Shown piece by piece: positions 52,878-61,090 of a stretch of 64,000 nt of DNA. Under the pieces are notes generated by a model. It was not told the origin of the DNA. It saw nothing but the letters and a program-made list of their open reading frames with translations, and did not search any database. Source of the stretch: DASYRM01 sp036004405 (GTDB lineage: Bacteria > Acidobacteriota > Vicinamibacteria > Vicinamibacterales > UBA2999); the NCBI GenBank assembly GCA_036004405.1, contig DASYRM010000015.1:42979-106978 (forward strand), in the 5' to 3' direction. The position numbers and the translations under genes were made by a program. Positions within the stretch are counted from its first letter, which is position 1; the number at the start of each line of letters is the position of its first letter.

Positions 52878-53111
52878 CTACTCTTCGCCGTGGAGCTTCT
52901 TCAGGTAGTGGGAGCGGGCCTCGACTTCGGCCAGCTTCTCCCCAGCGTGCCTGGCGGCCTCGGTCAGAATGCGCGTCGCCTGCTCGTCGTGCCGCAGCAG
53001 CAGGCTCGCCAGGTCGAGGCCGGCGGCGGTGACGTATTCGCTGATCAGGAGCCGCTCGAGCGAGGCGAGCGGTTCTTCGACCGGTGGACGATCGTTCTCG
53101 TGCATCGTCAT
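52878..53111 (-). CDS. Small helical protein of unknown function
   Basis: 77 residues from ATG 53111, preceded by GGAGGAG. Acidic and helical (LERLLISEYVTAAGLDLASLLLR, ILTEAARHAGEKLAEVEARSHYLKKL), no membrane segment, no cysteine. Probably a dimerising helical bundle. Lies downstream of the TetR gene and may be its co-transcribed partner. No family recognised. Confidence 0.6.
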   Translation of the reverse strand: MTMHENDRPPVEEPLASLERLLISEYVTAAGLDLASLLLRHDEQATRILTEAARHAGEKLAEVEARSHYLKKLHGEE

Positions 53112-53144
53112 GGCGGCTCCTCCTCTCAAGACCAGGTGTGCCGC

Positions 53145-53816
53145 TCAGTGCTTGACGCGTTTGATTCTAGCCGACGTGCCTTTCGAGGTGACGACCATCA
53201 GCACCAGGTCGCCCAGCCGCTGTTCGTACTGCTGGGCGCTCCAGCCGCGCAGCAGAACCAGGTCCTCCCACGTTCGCAGTGACGACAGCGTCCACAGCAG
53301 ATCCGCGGCGACATCGCGGCTGAGGTCGGCCCGGAGCGAGCCCTCGCGCACGAGCTGCGCGACGATCGCGCGGCACCCGTCGAGGCGGTGCGACAGCCGC
53401 TCCTGCCACGAGCGCTCGGCCGCGTCGTCCAGCCGCCGCACCGAGTCGAGAGCACGAGCCAGGGGCCAGATGCCGGGATTCATCCGCGCCTGCATCGCGG
53501 CCATCTCCCGCAGCGCCGCCTCGCCGGTGGGCGCCTCCTGAATCCGCCGGATCATCGCCGGCAGGCCACGGCGGTCGTCGGCGTGGCGGACGACCGCCAG
53601 GAACAGCGCGGCACGATCGGCAAAGTGCAGGTAGAGCGCCTGCCGCGATACCCCGGCCTCCCGCGCCACTTCGCCCAGCGTGACCTCGGCGCCGCCCTGC
53701 CGGGTAACCAGGCGCAGGGCGGCATCGAGGATCCGCAGCCGCGTCGCCGGGTCTCCGGGGGCCTCACTTGACACTGTGTCAAGCGATCCCTTACGATGGG
53801 GGCGCTTACTTGACAT
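53145..53816 (-). CDS. TetR-family transcriptional repressor
   Basis: 223 residues if started at ATG 53816; a GTG at 53774 would remove 14. The N-terminal helix-turn-helix is clear: ILDAALRLVTRQGGAEVTLGEVAREAGVSRQALYLHFADRAALF. The C-terminal ligand domain is unremarkable. Divergent from a cupin gene with two copies of a 17-base palindrome around its own start, so it is probably autoregulated and represses the cupin. The GTG start would leave one operator overlapping the start codon and one 35 bases upstream of it. Confidence 0.9.
   Translation of the reverse strand: MSSKRPHRKGSLDTVSSEAPGDPATRLRILDAALRLVTRQGGAEVTLGEVAREAGVSRQALYLHFADRAALFLAVVRHADDRRGLPAMIRRIQEAPTGEAALREMAAMQARMNPGIWPLARALDSVRRLDDAAERSWQERLSHRLDGCRAIVAQLVREGSLRADLSRDVAADLLWTLSSLRTWEDLVLLRGWSAQQYEQRLGDLVLMVVTSKGTSARIKRVKH
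53767..53783. promoter_or_regulatory. TetR operator site 1
   Basis: CTTGACA-CTG-TGTCAAG, a perfect palindrome. It lies inside the TetR reading frame if the ATG start is used. Confidence 0.65.
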
Positions 53817-53825
53817 GGTGTCAAG
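53809..53825. promoter_or_regulatory. TetR operator site 2
   Basis: CTTGACA-TGG-TGTCAAG, same arms as site 1. It overlaps the ATG of the TetR gene and is 42 bases (about four helical turns) centre-to-centre from site 1. The cupin gene starts 20 bases downstream. Confidence 0.65.
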
Positions 53826-53844
53826 CGTAACACGGAGGCGACAG

Positions 53845-54440
53845 ATGAACGATTACCTGCAGATCGACAACCGCCACACGGTGAGTGGCTCCGCCTGCGG
53901 CGGGTGCGCCAGCAGGGCGTGGAGGTGGTGGAGCTCGAAGGCGGCGTGCCGCCGGGCGGCGAGGGGCCGCCGGAGCATGTGCACATCGGGCAGGTGGAAG
54001 AAGGGTTCGTGGTGAGCGGTGTGCTCACCGCCAGCGTCGGCGGGAAGCGGGTCACCGTCCGCGCCGGCGAATCCATGGTACTTCCCGCCGACCTCCCGCA
54101 TCGGTGGTGGAACGAGGGGGACGAACCGCTCGTGTTCAAGGGGCGCGTGATACCGGCGGGGGACCTCGATCGGTTCCTGCAGGCCATCTTCGCGATCGTC
54201 AATGCCGGCCCGCGCAACCGGCCATCGCTCTTTCATCTCGCGCACCTGCTGCACCGCTACCGGCACGCCTATCGGATGACGATGATGCCGCGCTGGGTTC
54301 AGCGTCTCGCGTTTCCGCTGGTCATCACAATCGGACACGTCGCCGGCGCGTATCCGAAGACCGGCTGGCCCGGATCCCCCGACTCATGCACTGGAGCCCC
54401 GGACGGTGCGAAGGTCACCAGCGCGTTGCACGCGACGTAG
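53845..54440 (+). CDS. Cupin-domain protein with an apparent one-base frameshift
   Basis: An ATG at 53845 follows GGAGG at ideal spacing and starts MNDYLQIDNRHT. At about 53880 the frame breaks: in the next frame the protein continues EWLRLRRVRQQGVEVVELEGG, then a cupin barrel (EHVHIGQVEEGFVVSGVLTASVGG ... LPADLPHRWWNEGDEPLVFKG) to 54440. One missing G (HTGEW) would restore it. A GTG at 53904 could translate only the second part. About 190 residues in all; the His-rich EHVH and HRWWN blocks are the metal site. Divergent from its TetR regulator. The last 30 residues look unlike a cupin tail and may also be disturbed. Confidence 0.6.
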
Positions 54441-54550
54441 GTGCGCAGCTCGACCGTGGATCAAATGACGAGCTTCCACGTCATCCATATTGCGCAGCGA
54501 CGAAAGACAGCAAGTTTGCGTGCTAATGTCGTCGGCAATCGAGCCCCTGC

Positions 54551-56044
54551 ATGCCGTACGAAGGCGACGCGTTCATCAGCTACGCACATCTCGACAATCG
54601 CGTGCTGTCAGATGGACAGACGGGCTGGGTTGCGAGCCTTCAGCGCGCGCTCGAAACGCGCGTCGCGCAGCTCGCCGGACGCGAAGCGCACGTCTGGTGG
54701 GATCCGGAGCTGCGCGGCAATGAAGTCTTCTCAGACATCCTCATCGATCGGCTGCGCAAGGTGGCGGCGCTCGTGCCGATCGTGTCGCCTGGCTACATCA
54801 ATTCCAAGTGGGGCCGCCGCGAGCTCACCGAGTTCTGCCGGGCCGCCGAGGAGCACGGCGGGCTGAAGCTCGGCGACCAGGCGCGCGTCTTCAAGGTGTT
54901 GAAGACGCTCGTGCCGCTCGAGCAGCACCCGCCCGAGCTGCAGCCGTTCCTCGGCTACGAGTTCTACAAGATCGATCCCGACACCGGCCGCGTCCGCGAG
55001 ATGTCGGAGATCTTCGGGCCCGAGGCCGAGCAGGAGTTCCTGCTCAAGCTCGATGATCTCGCCCACGATCTCTGCCGCCTGCTCGAGGAGATCCACGACG
55101 ACATCGCGTCGTCGTTCGTGCAGCCGCAACAGAGCATGCGCGTGTACCTCGGCGAAACGACCAACGATCTGCGGCCCCAACGCGACTCGCTGCGCCGCGC
55201 GCTGCAGCAGCACGGCTATACCGTGCTGCCCGCCCGGACGCTGCCGCTCGTCGAAGCCGACCTTTCCGCCGCGGTGCGCCAGGATCTGGCCTCGTGCCGG
55301 ATGTCCATCCACATGTTCGGCGGGACTTACGGCGTGGTGCCGGAGGGGGCGGAGGTGTCGCTGCAGGAGATCCAGAGCGAGATCGCCGCCGAACGCCGCA
55401 ACAGCGGTCCCTTCTCGCAGCTGCTGTGGATTCCGCAGGGGCTGTCGGTGACCGACGATCGCCAGCGGCACCTGCTCGACCGCCTGCGGCTCGACCGCGG
55501 CATGCGGCCCGATACCGATCTGCTCGAGACCTCATTCGAGGACTTGCGGACGCTCATCGCGGCGCGGCTGAAAGAGAGCCAGAAGCCGGCGCCGGCCTCG
55601 ACGGTCCCGGCCGCCAAACCCGGCATGGCCAGTCTCTACTTCGTCTACGACCAACGCGACGAAGCGGCCATCGCACCCTGGTCCGACCTGCTCTTTCAGT
55701 CGTTCGAGATCGTGCATCCGCTGTTCGAGGGGGACGAGCGCGACGTGCGCGAAGCGCACGAGGACGCGCTCCGGCAGTGCGACGGCGTGCTGCTGTTCTA
55801 CGGCAACGCCAACGAGCCCTGGCTGCGCCGCAAACTCACCGAGGTCCAGAAGAGCCCGGGAAACGGCCGTACCAAACCCGCCCCCGAGCTGTGCGTGGTG
55901 CTGGCGCCGCCGCGCACGCCGGCCAAGGAGCGCTTCCGCACGCACTACTGCCACGTCGTTGCCCAGTGGACCGGCTGCGACGCCGCGGCGCTGCAGCCCT
56001 TCGTGGACACCCTGAGCGCCAGAGGCCGCGAGTCCTCGCCGTGA
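54551..56044 (+). CDS. TIR-DUF4062-TIR-like multidomain protein
   Basis: 497 residues, three modules. Residues 1-165: TIR domain (DAFISYAHLDNR, VWWDPELRGNEVFS, LVPIVSPGYINSKWGRRELTEF) with the likely catalytic Glu in GRRELTEF. Residues about 195-280: DUF4062-like (SMRVYLGETTNDLRPQRDSL ... SCRMSIHMFGGTYGVVP), a module often fused to STAND proteins. Residues about 355-495: a second, degenerate TIR-like fold (SLYFVYDQRDEAA ... CDGVLLFYGNANEPW) without the same glutamate. First gene of the operon; its stop overlaps the STAND gene start (GTGA). Family knowledge suggests NAD cleavage by the first TIR domain; not proven. Confidence 0.75.
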   Translation: MPYEGDAFISYAHLDNRVLSDGQTGWVASLQRALETRVAQLAGREAHVWWDPELRGNEVFSDILIDRLRKVAALVPIVSPGYINSKWGRRELTEFCRAAEEHGGLKLGDQARVFKVLKTLVPLEQHPPELQPFLGYEFYKIDPDTGRVREMSEIFGPEAEQEFLLKLDDLAHDLCRLLEEIHDDIASSFVQPQQSMRVYLGETTNDLRPQRDSLRRALQQHGYTVLPARTLPLVEADLSAAVRQDLASCRMSIHMFGGTYGVVPEGAEVSLQEIQSEIAAERRNSGPFSQLLWIPQGLSVTDDRQRHLLDRLRLDRGMRPDTDLLETSFEDLRTLIAARLKESQKPAPASTVPAAKPGMASLYFVYDQRDEAAIAPWSDLLFQSFEIVHPLFEGDERDVREAHEDALRQCDGVLLFYGNANEPWLRRKLTEVQKSPGNGRTKPAPELCVVLAPPRTPAKERFRTHYCHVVAQWTGCDAAALQPFVDTLSARGRESSP

Positions 56045-58920
56045 ACGGCGCCCGCGCGGGCAACCCCTTCCCCGGCCTGCGCCCGTTCGAGGCGGATGAG
56101 GACCATCTGTTCTTCGGCCGGGAGACCCGGGTTGACGAGCTGCTGCGGCGCCTGCGCTTCAACCGCTTCCTCGCGATCGTGGGGACGTCGGGATGCGGCA
56201 AGTCGTCCCTGATCCGCTGCGGCCTGGTGCCGTCGCTGCACGGCGGCCAGATGGTGAAGGCCGGCTCGAGCTGGCGGATTGCCATCATGCGCCCCGGCGG
56301 CCACCCGTTCCGCGAGCTGGCTGCCGCCCTCGCCGGCCCCGACGTGCTGAACATCCAGGCGAACCCGCTGAATGTGCCGGGCCCGATGCTGGTGGAAGCG
56401 GCGCTGCGACGCGGCGCCCGCGGCCTGGTCGAAGCCGTGCAGCAGGCGCACCTGCCTCCCGCCGACAACCTGCTGCTGGTCGTGGACCAGTTCGAGGAGC
56501 TCTTTCGATTCCAGAAGATGCGTGGTTCCGAGGGGCACGCCGACGCCGTCGGGTTCGTGAGGCTCCTGCTCGAAGCCAGCCAACAGGCGGACGTGCCGGT
56601 GTACATCGTGATCACGATGCGGTCGGACTTCATCGGCGACTGCATGGAGTACCCCGGCCTGCCGGAGGCGCTCAACAACAGCCAGTACCTGGTGCCGCGG
56701 ATGACGCGCGACGAGCTGCGCGCGGCGATCACCGGGCCGGTGGCGGTGGCGGGCGCCGGTATCGCTCCCCGTCTCGTGCAGCGGCTGTTGAACGACATGG
56801 GCTCCGATCAGGACCAGCTGCCGGTGCTGCAGCACGCGCTGATGCGGACGTGGGACCGGTGGGCCGCAGGAGCCGAGCCGCGCGGACCGATCGACCTCGA
56901 CGACTACGAGGGCGTGGGCGGGCTGCGCGACGCGCTGTCGAGGCACGCCGAAGAGGCGTTTGCCGAGGCCAGCCCCGGACGCCAGCAGCTGCTCGTCGAA
57001 CGCATGTTTCGCGCGCTCAGCGACATCGTGGACGATCCGCGCGGCGGCCGGCGGCCGTGTTCGGTCGCCGAACTGGCGGCGATCGCCGAGGTGCCGGAAG
57101 CCGAGGTGGCACAGGCAGTGGAGCTCTTTCGCCTGCCCGGCCGTTCGTTTCTGATGCCGCCCGTGCCGGTGCCGCTCACGTCGGGCACCATCGTCGACCT
57201 CTCGCACGAAAGCCTGATGCGGTGCTGGACGCGGCTGCGCCGGTGGGTCGAAGAGGAGCGGGCGGCCGCCACCGTCTACCTGCGGCTCACCCGCGCCGCC
57301 CAGTGGTTCGAGGACGGCACCACGGGTCTGTGGCGCGATCCCGAGCTCGGGCTGGGGCTGAAGTGGCGCACCGAGCGCCACCCGACCGAAGCGTGGGCGC
57401 GGCGATACGACGACTCGTTCGAGCGCGCGATGCGCTTCCTGGAGGACAGCGAGCGCGAACGCGACCGGCTCGTGAACGAACGGCGCGCCGAGCGACGGCG
57501 CCAGTGGCGCCGCCTGCAGTGGGTGGCCGCCGCCCTGGCGCTGTTGCTCTTCCTGACGGGGGTGACGGCGTACGTGGCGACGCGCCAGAGCCAGCGTGCA
57601 CGCGCCGAGAGCGCGCGCGCCGAACGGAACCTGCAGCTGGCGCGCACGGCCGTGGACGAATCGCTGCTGGTGGTGGAACGCGAACCATCGCGGCTCGGCG
57701 TCGACGTTCCGGAGATCGTCGGGTTCCGCCGCGAACTGCTGGAGAAGGCGCAGCGCTTCTACCTCGACTTCATCCGGCAGGCGCCACAGAACGAAGACCT
57801 GCAGCGGGAGATTGCGGTAGCGCAGCTGCGGCTCGGTCATATCGACCGCGCGCTCGACGCGCCGGACCGCGCGGTGGCCGACTACCAGGCGGCCGTGAAA
57901 GCGTTCGCCGCGCTGACGCAGTCGTATCCGGCGCGTCCCGAGTACCGCGTGGCGCTGGCCGATGCCTACAACTGGCTCGGAGAGGCGCTGCGCCGCTCGG
58001 GCGGACGCTACGCCGAGGCGAAGACCGCGTACGACACCGCGCTCGACCTCGCCGGCGGTCAGCTGCCCGGCGCCGACGACGCGGCGCAACAGCAGGCGCT
58101 GGCCCGGGTGCGCTACAACCGCGGCATTCTGTTGGCCGGGAATGCCGGACAGGACGGTGCCTCACTCGACGCCGCCGAGGCCGACCTGCGCGAAGCCATC
58201 CGGCTGCTCGAGCCGCTGGCCGCGCGGCCGGCGCCGATCGGCGCGCAGGACCTCGGGCGGGCCTACAACAATCTTGGCAACGTCGTCGCCCTCGGGGACG
58301 GGCGCATCGCCGAGGTGCGCGACCTCTACACGCGCGCGGTGCACATCCACGAGGACCTCACGCGCCGCGAGCCCACCAATCGCGAATACACCATGGAGCT
58401 CGTGCAGTTCTACAACAACCTGTCGGCGGCGCTGCGCGACAACGGCGAGCCGGGCGAAGCGATGCGGCGCAATCTGCAGGCGCGCGAGCAGATCGAGTCG
58501 CTGGCACGGCCGGCGCCGTCGGTGGGCATCGAGCGCGCCGACAGCTACAGCCTGCAGGGCCTGATCGTCGAGGGCCGCTCGACCGGCGATGCCGTGGCCG
58601 CGTACCAGCGCGCCCTCGACCTGTTCGCGGCGCTCGGCCGCGACGACGCCACCCGGCGCTTCCCCGAATTCCACGAACGCTTCGGCGACCTGCTCGTGAA
58701 CCTGGCGGAGCTCACCGCATCGTCCAGGACGGCGGCCGTCCGCAAGCTGTTGACCGACGGCGTTCGCGAGTACACGGCGATCGCAGATCACGCGGCCGGC
58801 GGAGCCGCGGACGTCGATGCCCGCGTGGTGCGGGACACCTTGATGCGCGTGCGCGCCGCGCTCGACGGAGAGGCAGCCACCCTGCTCGACGAGACGCTCA
58901 ACAAGCTGAGACCCCAGTAG
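56041..58920 (+). CDS. Membrane-anchored nSTAND1-type NTPase with C-terminal TPRs
   Basis: 959 residues from GTG 56041. N-terminus NPFPGLRPFEADEDHLFFGRE is the signature that opens nSTAND1-type NTPases. Walker A GTSGCGKSS (48-56), Walker B LLLVVDQFEEL (144-154), then a winged-helix/arm region (LPVLQHALMRTWDRW). A transmembrane helix at 492-513 (LQWVAAALALLLFLTGVTAYVA) separates it from a helical, TPR-like sensor region (about 560-959; YQAAVKAFAAL, AYNNLGNVVALGDGRIAEV). In STAND proteins the repeats detect a trigger and the NTPase oligomerises. Here the TPR part should lie across the membrane from the NTPase. Translationally coupled to the TIR gene. Confidence 0.8.
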   Translation: MNGARAGNPFPGLRPFEADEDHLFFGRETRVDELLRRLRFNRFLAIVGTSGCGKSSLIRCGLVPSLHGGQMVKAGSSWRIAIMRPGGHPFRELAAALAGPDVLNIQANPLNVPGPMLVEAALRRGARGLVEAVQQAHLPPADNLLLVVDQFEELFRFQKMRGSEGHADAVGFVRLLLEASQQADVPVYIVITMRSDFIGDCMEYPGLPEALNNSQYLVPRMTRDELRAAITGPVAVAGAGIAPRLVQRLLNDMGSDQDQLPVLQHALMRTWDRWAAGAEPRGPIDLDDYEGVGGLRDALSRHAEEAFAEASPGRQQLLVERMFRALSDIVDDPRGGRRPCSVAELAAIAEVPEAEVAQAVELFRLPGRSFLMPPVPVPLTSGTIVDLSHESLMRCWTRLRRWVEEERAAATVYLRLTRAAQWFEDGTTGLWRDPELGLGLKWRTERHPTEAWARRYDDSFERAMRFLEDSERERDRLVNERRAERRRQWRRLQWVAAALALLLFLTGVTAYVATRQSQRARAESARAERNLQLARTAVDESLLVVEREPSRLGVDVPEIVGFRRELLEKAQRFYLDFIRQAPQNEDLQREIAVAQLRLGHIDRALDAPDRAVADYQAAVKAFAALTQSYPARPEYRVALADAYNWLGEALRRSGGRYAEAKTAYDTALDLAGGQLPGADDAAQQQALARVRYNRGILLAGNAGQDGASLDAAEADLREAIRLLEPLAARPAPIGAQDLGRAYNNLGNVVALGDGRIAEVRDLYTRAVHIHEDLTRREPTNREYTMELVQFYNNLSAALRDNGEPGEAMRRNLQAREQIESLARPAPSVGIERADSYSLQGLIVEGRSTGDAVAAYQRALDLFAALGRDDATRRFPEFHERFGDLLVNLAELTASSRTAAVRKLLTDGVREYTAIADHAAGGAADVDARVVRDTLMRVRAALDGEAATLLDETLNKLRPQ

Positions 58921-58934
58921 TGGAGGAGAGTCAC

Positions 58935-60014
58935 ATGACCCGAACGACGTTCGTCAGCCTGTGCGGGATTGTCCTTGGCCTTGCCGCCCCGGCCGGGGCG
59001 CAACTGGCGCCGCCGCCTGACGGCGGTCTGGCCGCGATCGAGGCAGTCGTCGCCAATGCACCAGCCCCCTCATTGCTGGCGCAGAGCCGATCGCAGGCGC
59101 CGCGCCTCCCGCCGGTGAGACGGCGGCGCGGGACCTTCGTCGGCTACATCGACGATGCGCTCCCCGAGTCGAACCTGCGCATCCGCTTCGACGCGGCGGT
59201 CGGCAACACCCTGCCGGATCGTGCCGAGTTCTTCTATGCGAAGTGCGCCTGCTACCGCGGACTGGCCGTGGCGGCTCCGGCGTTGTTCGACCCGGATGCG
59301 CCCGGCCCCGGCCCGGGTGCCGCCGACGACCTCAAGTTCCAGCAGCTCTATCTCGAAGGCGAGTACCAGATCGCGCCCCAGCTGTCGATACTCGGGCAGA
59401 TCCCGCTGCGGTGGCTGCAGCCGCAGTCGTTCGTCGCCGGGACGGGCCCGACGTTTTCCAACCAGAGCGGGCTCGGCGATATCCGCGTGGGCGCCAAGCT
59501 CGCGTTCGTCAACACCGCCGTGACGACGGCAACGGTCAAGCTGCAGTTCTACTTCCCGAGCGGCGACGCCTCGAAAGGGCTCGGCACCGATCACGCCAGC
59601 GTGGAGCCGGCGCTGCTGCTGTGGAACGAGCTGACGCCGAAGGTGAACCTCGAATCGCAGCTCGGCGTGTGGCTGCCGGTGGGCGGCTCGGCGCCGGTGC
59701 CGACCGCCGCTGACGGCCACTTTGCCGGCCGGGTGTTCTACTACGGCATCGGCCCCAGCTTCACGGTGTACGACGCCGGCCGGACGCGCGTGGCGCCGGT
59801 CGTCGAACTCGTTGGATGGCATGTCATGGGCGGCAACCAGACGCCGGCGGATCTGGCCAGCTTCGATGCCAGCGGCACCAACATCGTGAACCTCAAGTTC
59901 GGCGTGCGGTTCGCGGTCGATCGCGGGTCGTTCTATGCCGGCTACGGGCGCGCGCTGACCGATTCGGCGTGGTACACCGACATCGTCCGGTTCGAATACC
60001 GCTACTCGTTCTGA
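58935..60014 (+). CDS. Outer-membrane beta-barrel protein, third gene of the TIR-STAND operon
   Basis: 359 residues; GGAGGAGAG precedes the ATG and the gap from the STAND gene is 14 bases. Signal peptide (ending PAGAQ). The body alternates as in a barrel (LYLEGEYQIAPQLSILGQIPLRWL, GDIRVGAKLAFV, VVELVGWHVMGG) and ends in YRYSF, the aromatic C-terminus recognised by the barrel-assembly machinery. Resembles the phenol-degradation/transporter-type barrels. One cysteine pair, CACY. As part of a TIR-STAND operon it could be the sensor or the permeability element; not shown. Confidence 0.7.
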   Translation: MTRTTFVSLCGIVLGLAAPAGAQLAPPPDGGLAAIEAVVANAPAPSLLAQSRSQAPRLPPVRRRRGTFVGYIDDALPESNLRIRFDAAVGNTLPDRAEFFYAKCACYRGLAVAAPALFDPDAPGPGPGAADDLKFQQLYLEGEYQIAPQLSILGQIPLRWLQPQSFVAGTGPTFSNQSGLGDIRVGAKLAFVNTAVTTATVKLQFYFPSGDASKGLGTDHASVEPALLLWNELTPKVNLESQLGVWLPVGGSAPVPTAADGHFAGRVFYYGIGPSFTVYDAGRTRVAPVVELVGWHVMGGNQTPADLASFDASGTNIVNLKFGVRFAVDRGSFYAGYGRALTDSAWYTDIVRFEYRYSF

Positions 60015-60030
60015 GGGGGCCGGGCGCGCG

Positions 60031-61032
60031 TCAGGAGGCGTGGTAGAGGAGCAGGTTGGTGTAGGTGGCGTCCGTCGACGCGTCGAGATAGGCCAGCGCC
60101 TCGGCCAGCTGCGCCACCGGCAGCACGCGCGCCTTCGACCCCTCGCCGCGAAAGTCGATCGCGTGCGTGAAGTGCGCCTGGCACTGTTCGATCAAGCGGG
60201 CCAGCGGCGTACCGGCCGCCTCGAGATGCCGCGGGCTCACTTCGATGACCCAGGCGGCGTGATGGGCGGACAGCAGGCGGGCGGCCCCGGCGAGCACGTG
60301 CGACTCCCAACCCTGAGTGTCCACCTTGATCAGCGAGACCGCCGGCACGTCGATGCCGTAGTGCGCCACCCAGTCGTCGAGCGTCCAGGTGGGGACCGGC
60401 AACGAATCGCGGCGGCCGCGGCGCATCGCCTTGTCGTCGAGAAGCCGGTGCGCTCCCAGGCCGCTGGCCTGACGCAGCAGCCCCGGCCCCGTCCGGCTCG
60501 AGATCGCCGACGCGTCCGGCAGCACGAAGCCCGCAAGGCCGTTGGCCACGATGTTGTGCACCAGGCAGGCGAAGTTGGCCGGCTCGGGCTCGATGGCGTA
60601 GACGCGCTGCACGTCGCCCAGGATGACGCGCACGATCGAGGTCGTCCCGATATTCGCGCCGATGTCGATCATCACCGTGCCGACACCCAGTTCGCGCTGC
60701 GAGAGGATGTCCCGCCACGGCAGCCACCCCTCGCGCAGCCTGGCGCCGAACCCGGTGGTGGAGGTGGCCCGCGGCAGCGCCATGCGCAGACCATGGCTCT
60801 CGACGAGGTCGAGGTCGCCGGAGGCGCTCGCACGCCGTGCCTCGCCGTAGGCCGGGCACGCCTCGACCCACGCCGCGTCGGTCTGCCGCGCTTCCTCCGC
60901 CCGGCGGCCCGTCAGGAGCGCGCGATGGCGGGCCCGGAAGACGTGCCGCAGCGGCTCGTCGGACGGCAGCGCCCGCCGCGCTTTGTGGAGCTGTTCGTGA
61001 AGCGCCTTGTCCTGCACGGTGTCGAGAAACAC
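60031..61032 (-). CDS. FkbM-family SAM-dependent methyltransferase
   Basis: 333 residues from a GTG at 61032. Motif I MIDIGANIGTTSI, motif II IEPEPANFACL, and the FkbM block LIKVDTQGWESHVLAGA with VIEVSPR. An N-terminal extension of about 110 residues precedes the catalytic core and has no recognised fold. FkbM enzymes methylate hydroxyls of sugars or polyketides. No glycosyltransferase cluster is nearby. Starts just past the hairpin that follows metK. Confidence 0.88.
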   Translation of the reverse strand: MFLDTVQDKALHEQLHKARRALPSDEPLRHVFRARHRALLTGRRAEEARQTDAAWVEACPAYGEARRASASGDLDLVESHGLRMALPRATSTTGFGARLREGWLPWRDILSQRELGVGTVMIDIGANIGTTSIVRVILGDVQRVYAIEPEPANFACLVHNIVANGLAGFVLPDASAISSRTGPGLLRQASGLGAHRLLDDKAMRRGRRDSLPVPTWTLDDWVAHYGIDVPAVSLIKVDTQGWESHVLAGAARLLSAHHAAWVIEVSPRHLEAAGTPLARLIEQCQAHFTHAIDFRGEGSKARVLPVAQLAEALAYLDASTDATYTNLLLYHAS

Positions 61033-61034
61033 GA

Positions 61035-61068
61035 AAGGCCCCGGACGTCAGAACGCCCGGAGCCTTCG
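61035..61068 (-). terminator. Hairpin downstream of metK
   Basis: AAGGCCCCGG (61035-61044) and CCGGAGCCTT (61059-61068) pair with one mismatch, 23 bases beyond the metK stop in its direction of transcription, followed by a moderately T-rich stretch. It abuts the GTG of the FkbM gene. Confidence 0.45.
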
Positions 61069-61090
61069 CACTCGTCTCGCGAACTGAAGC

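Noticed and set aside
54441..54550. Promoter for the TIR-STAND operon
   Set aside because: TTGCGC and TAATGT are present but at the wrong spacing (28 bases); no convincing promoter found.
56193..58920. A long plus-strand frame overlapping the STAND gene
   Set aside because: Runs out of frame through the STAND gene with low-complexity Arg/Pro/Gly text; only its last part, from 58935, is a real gene.
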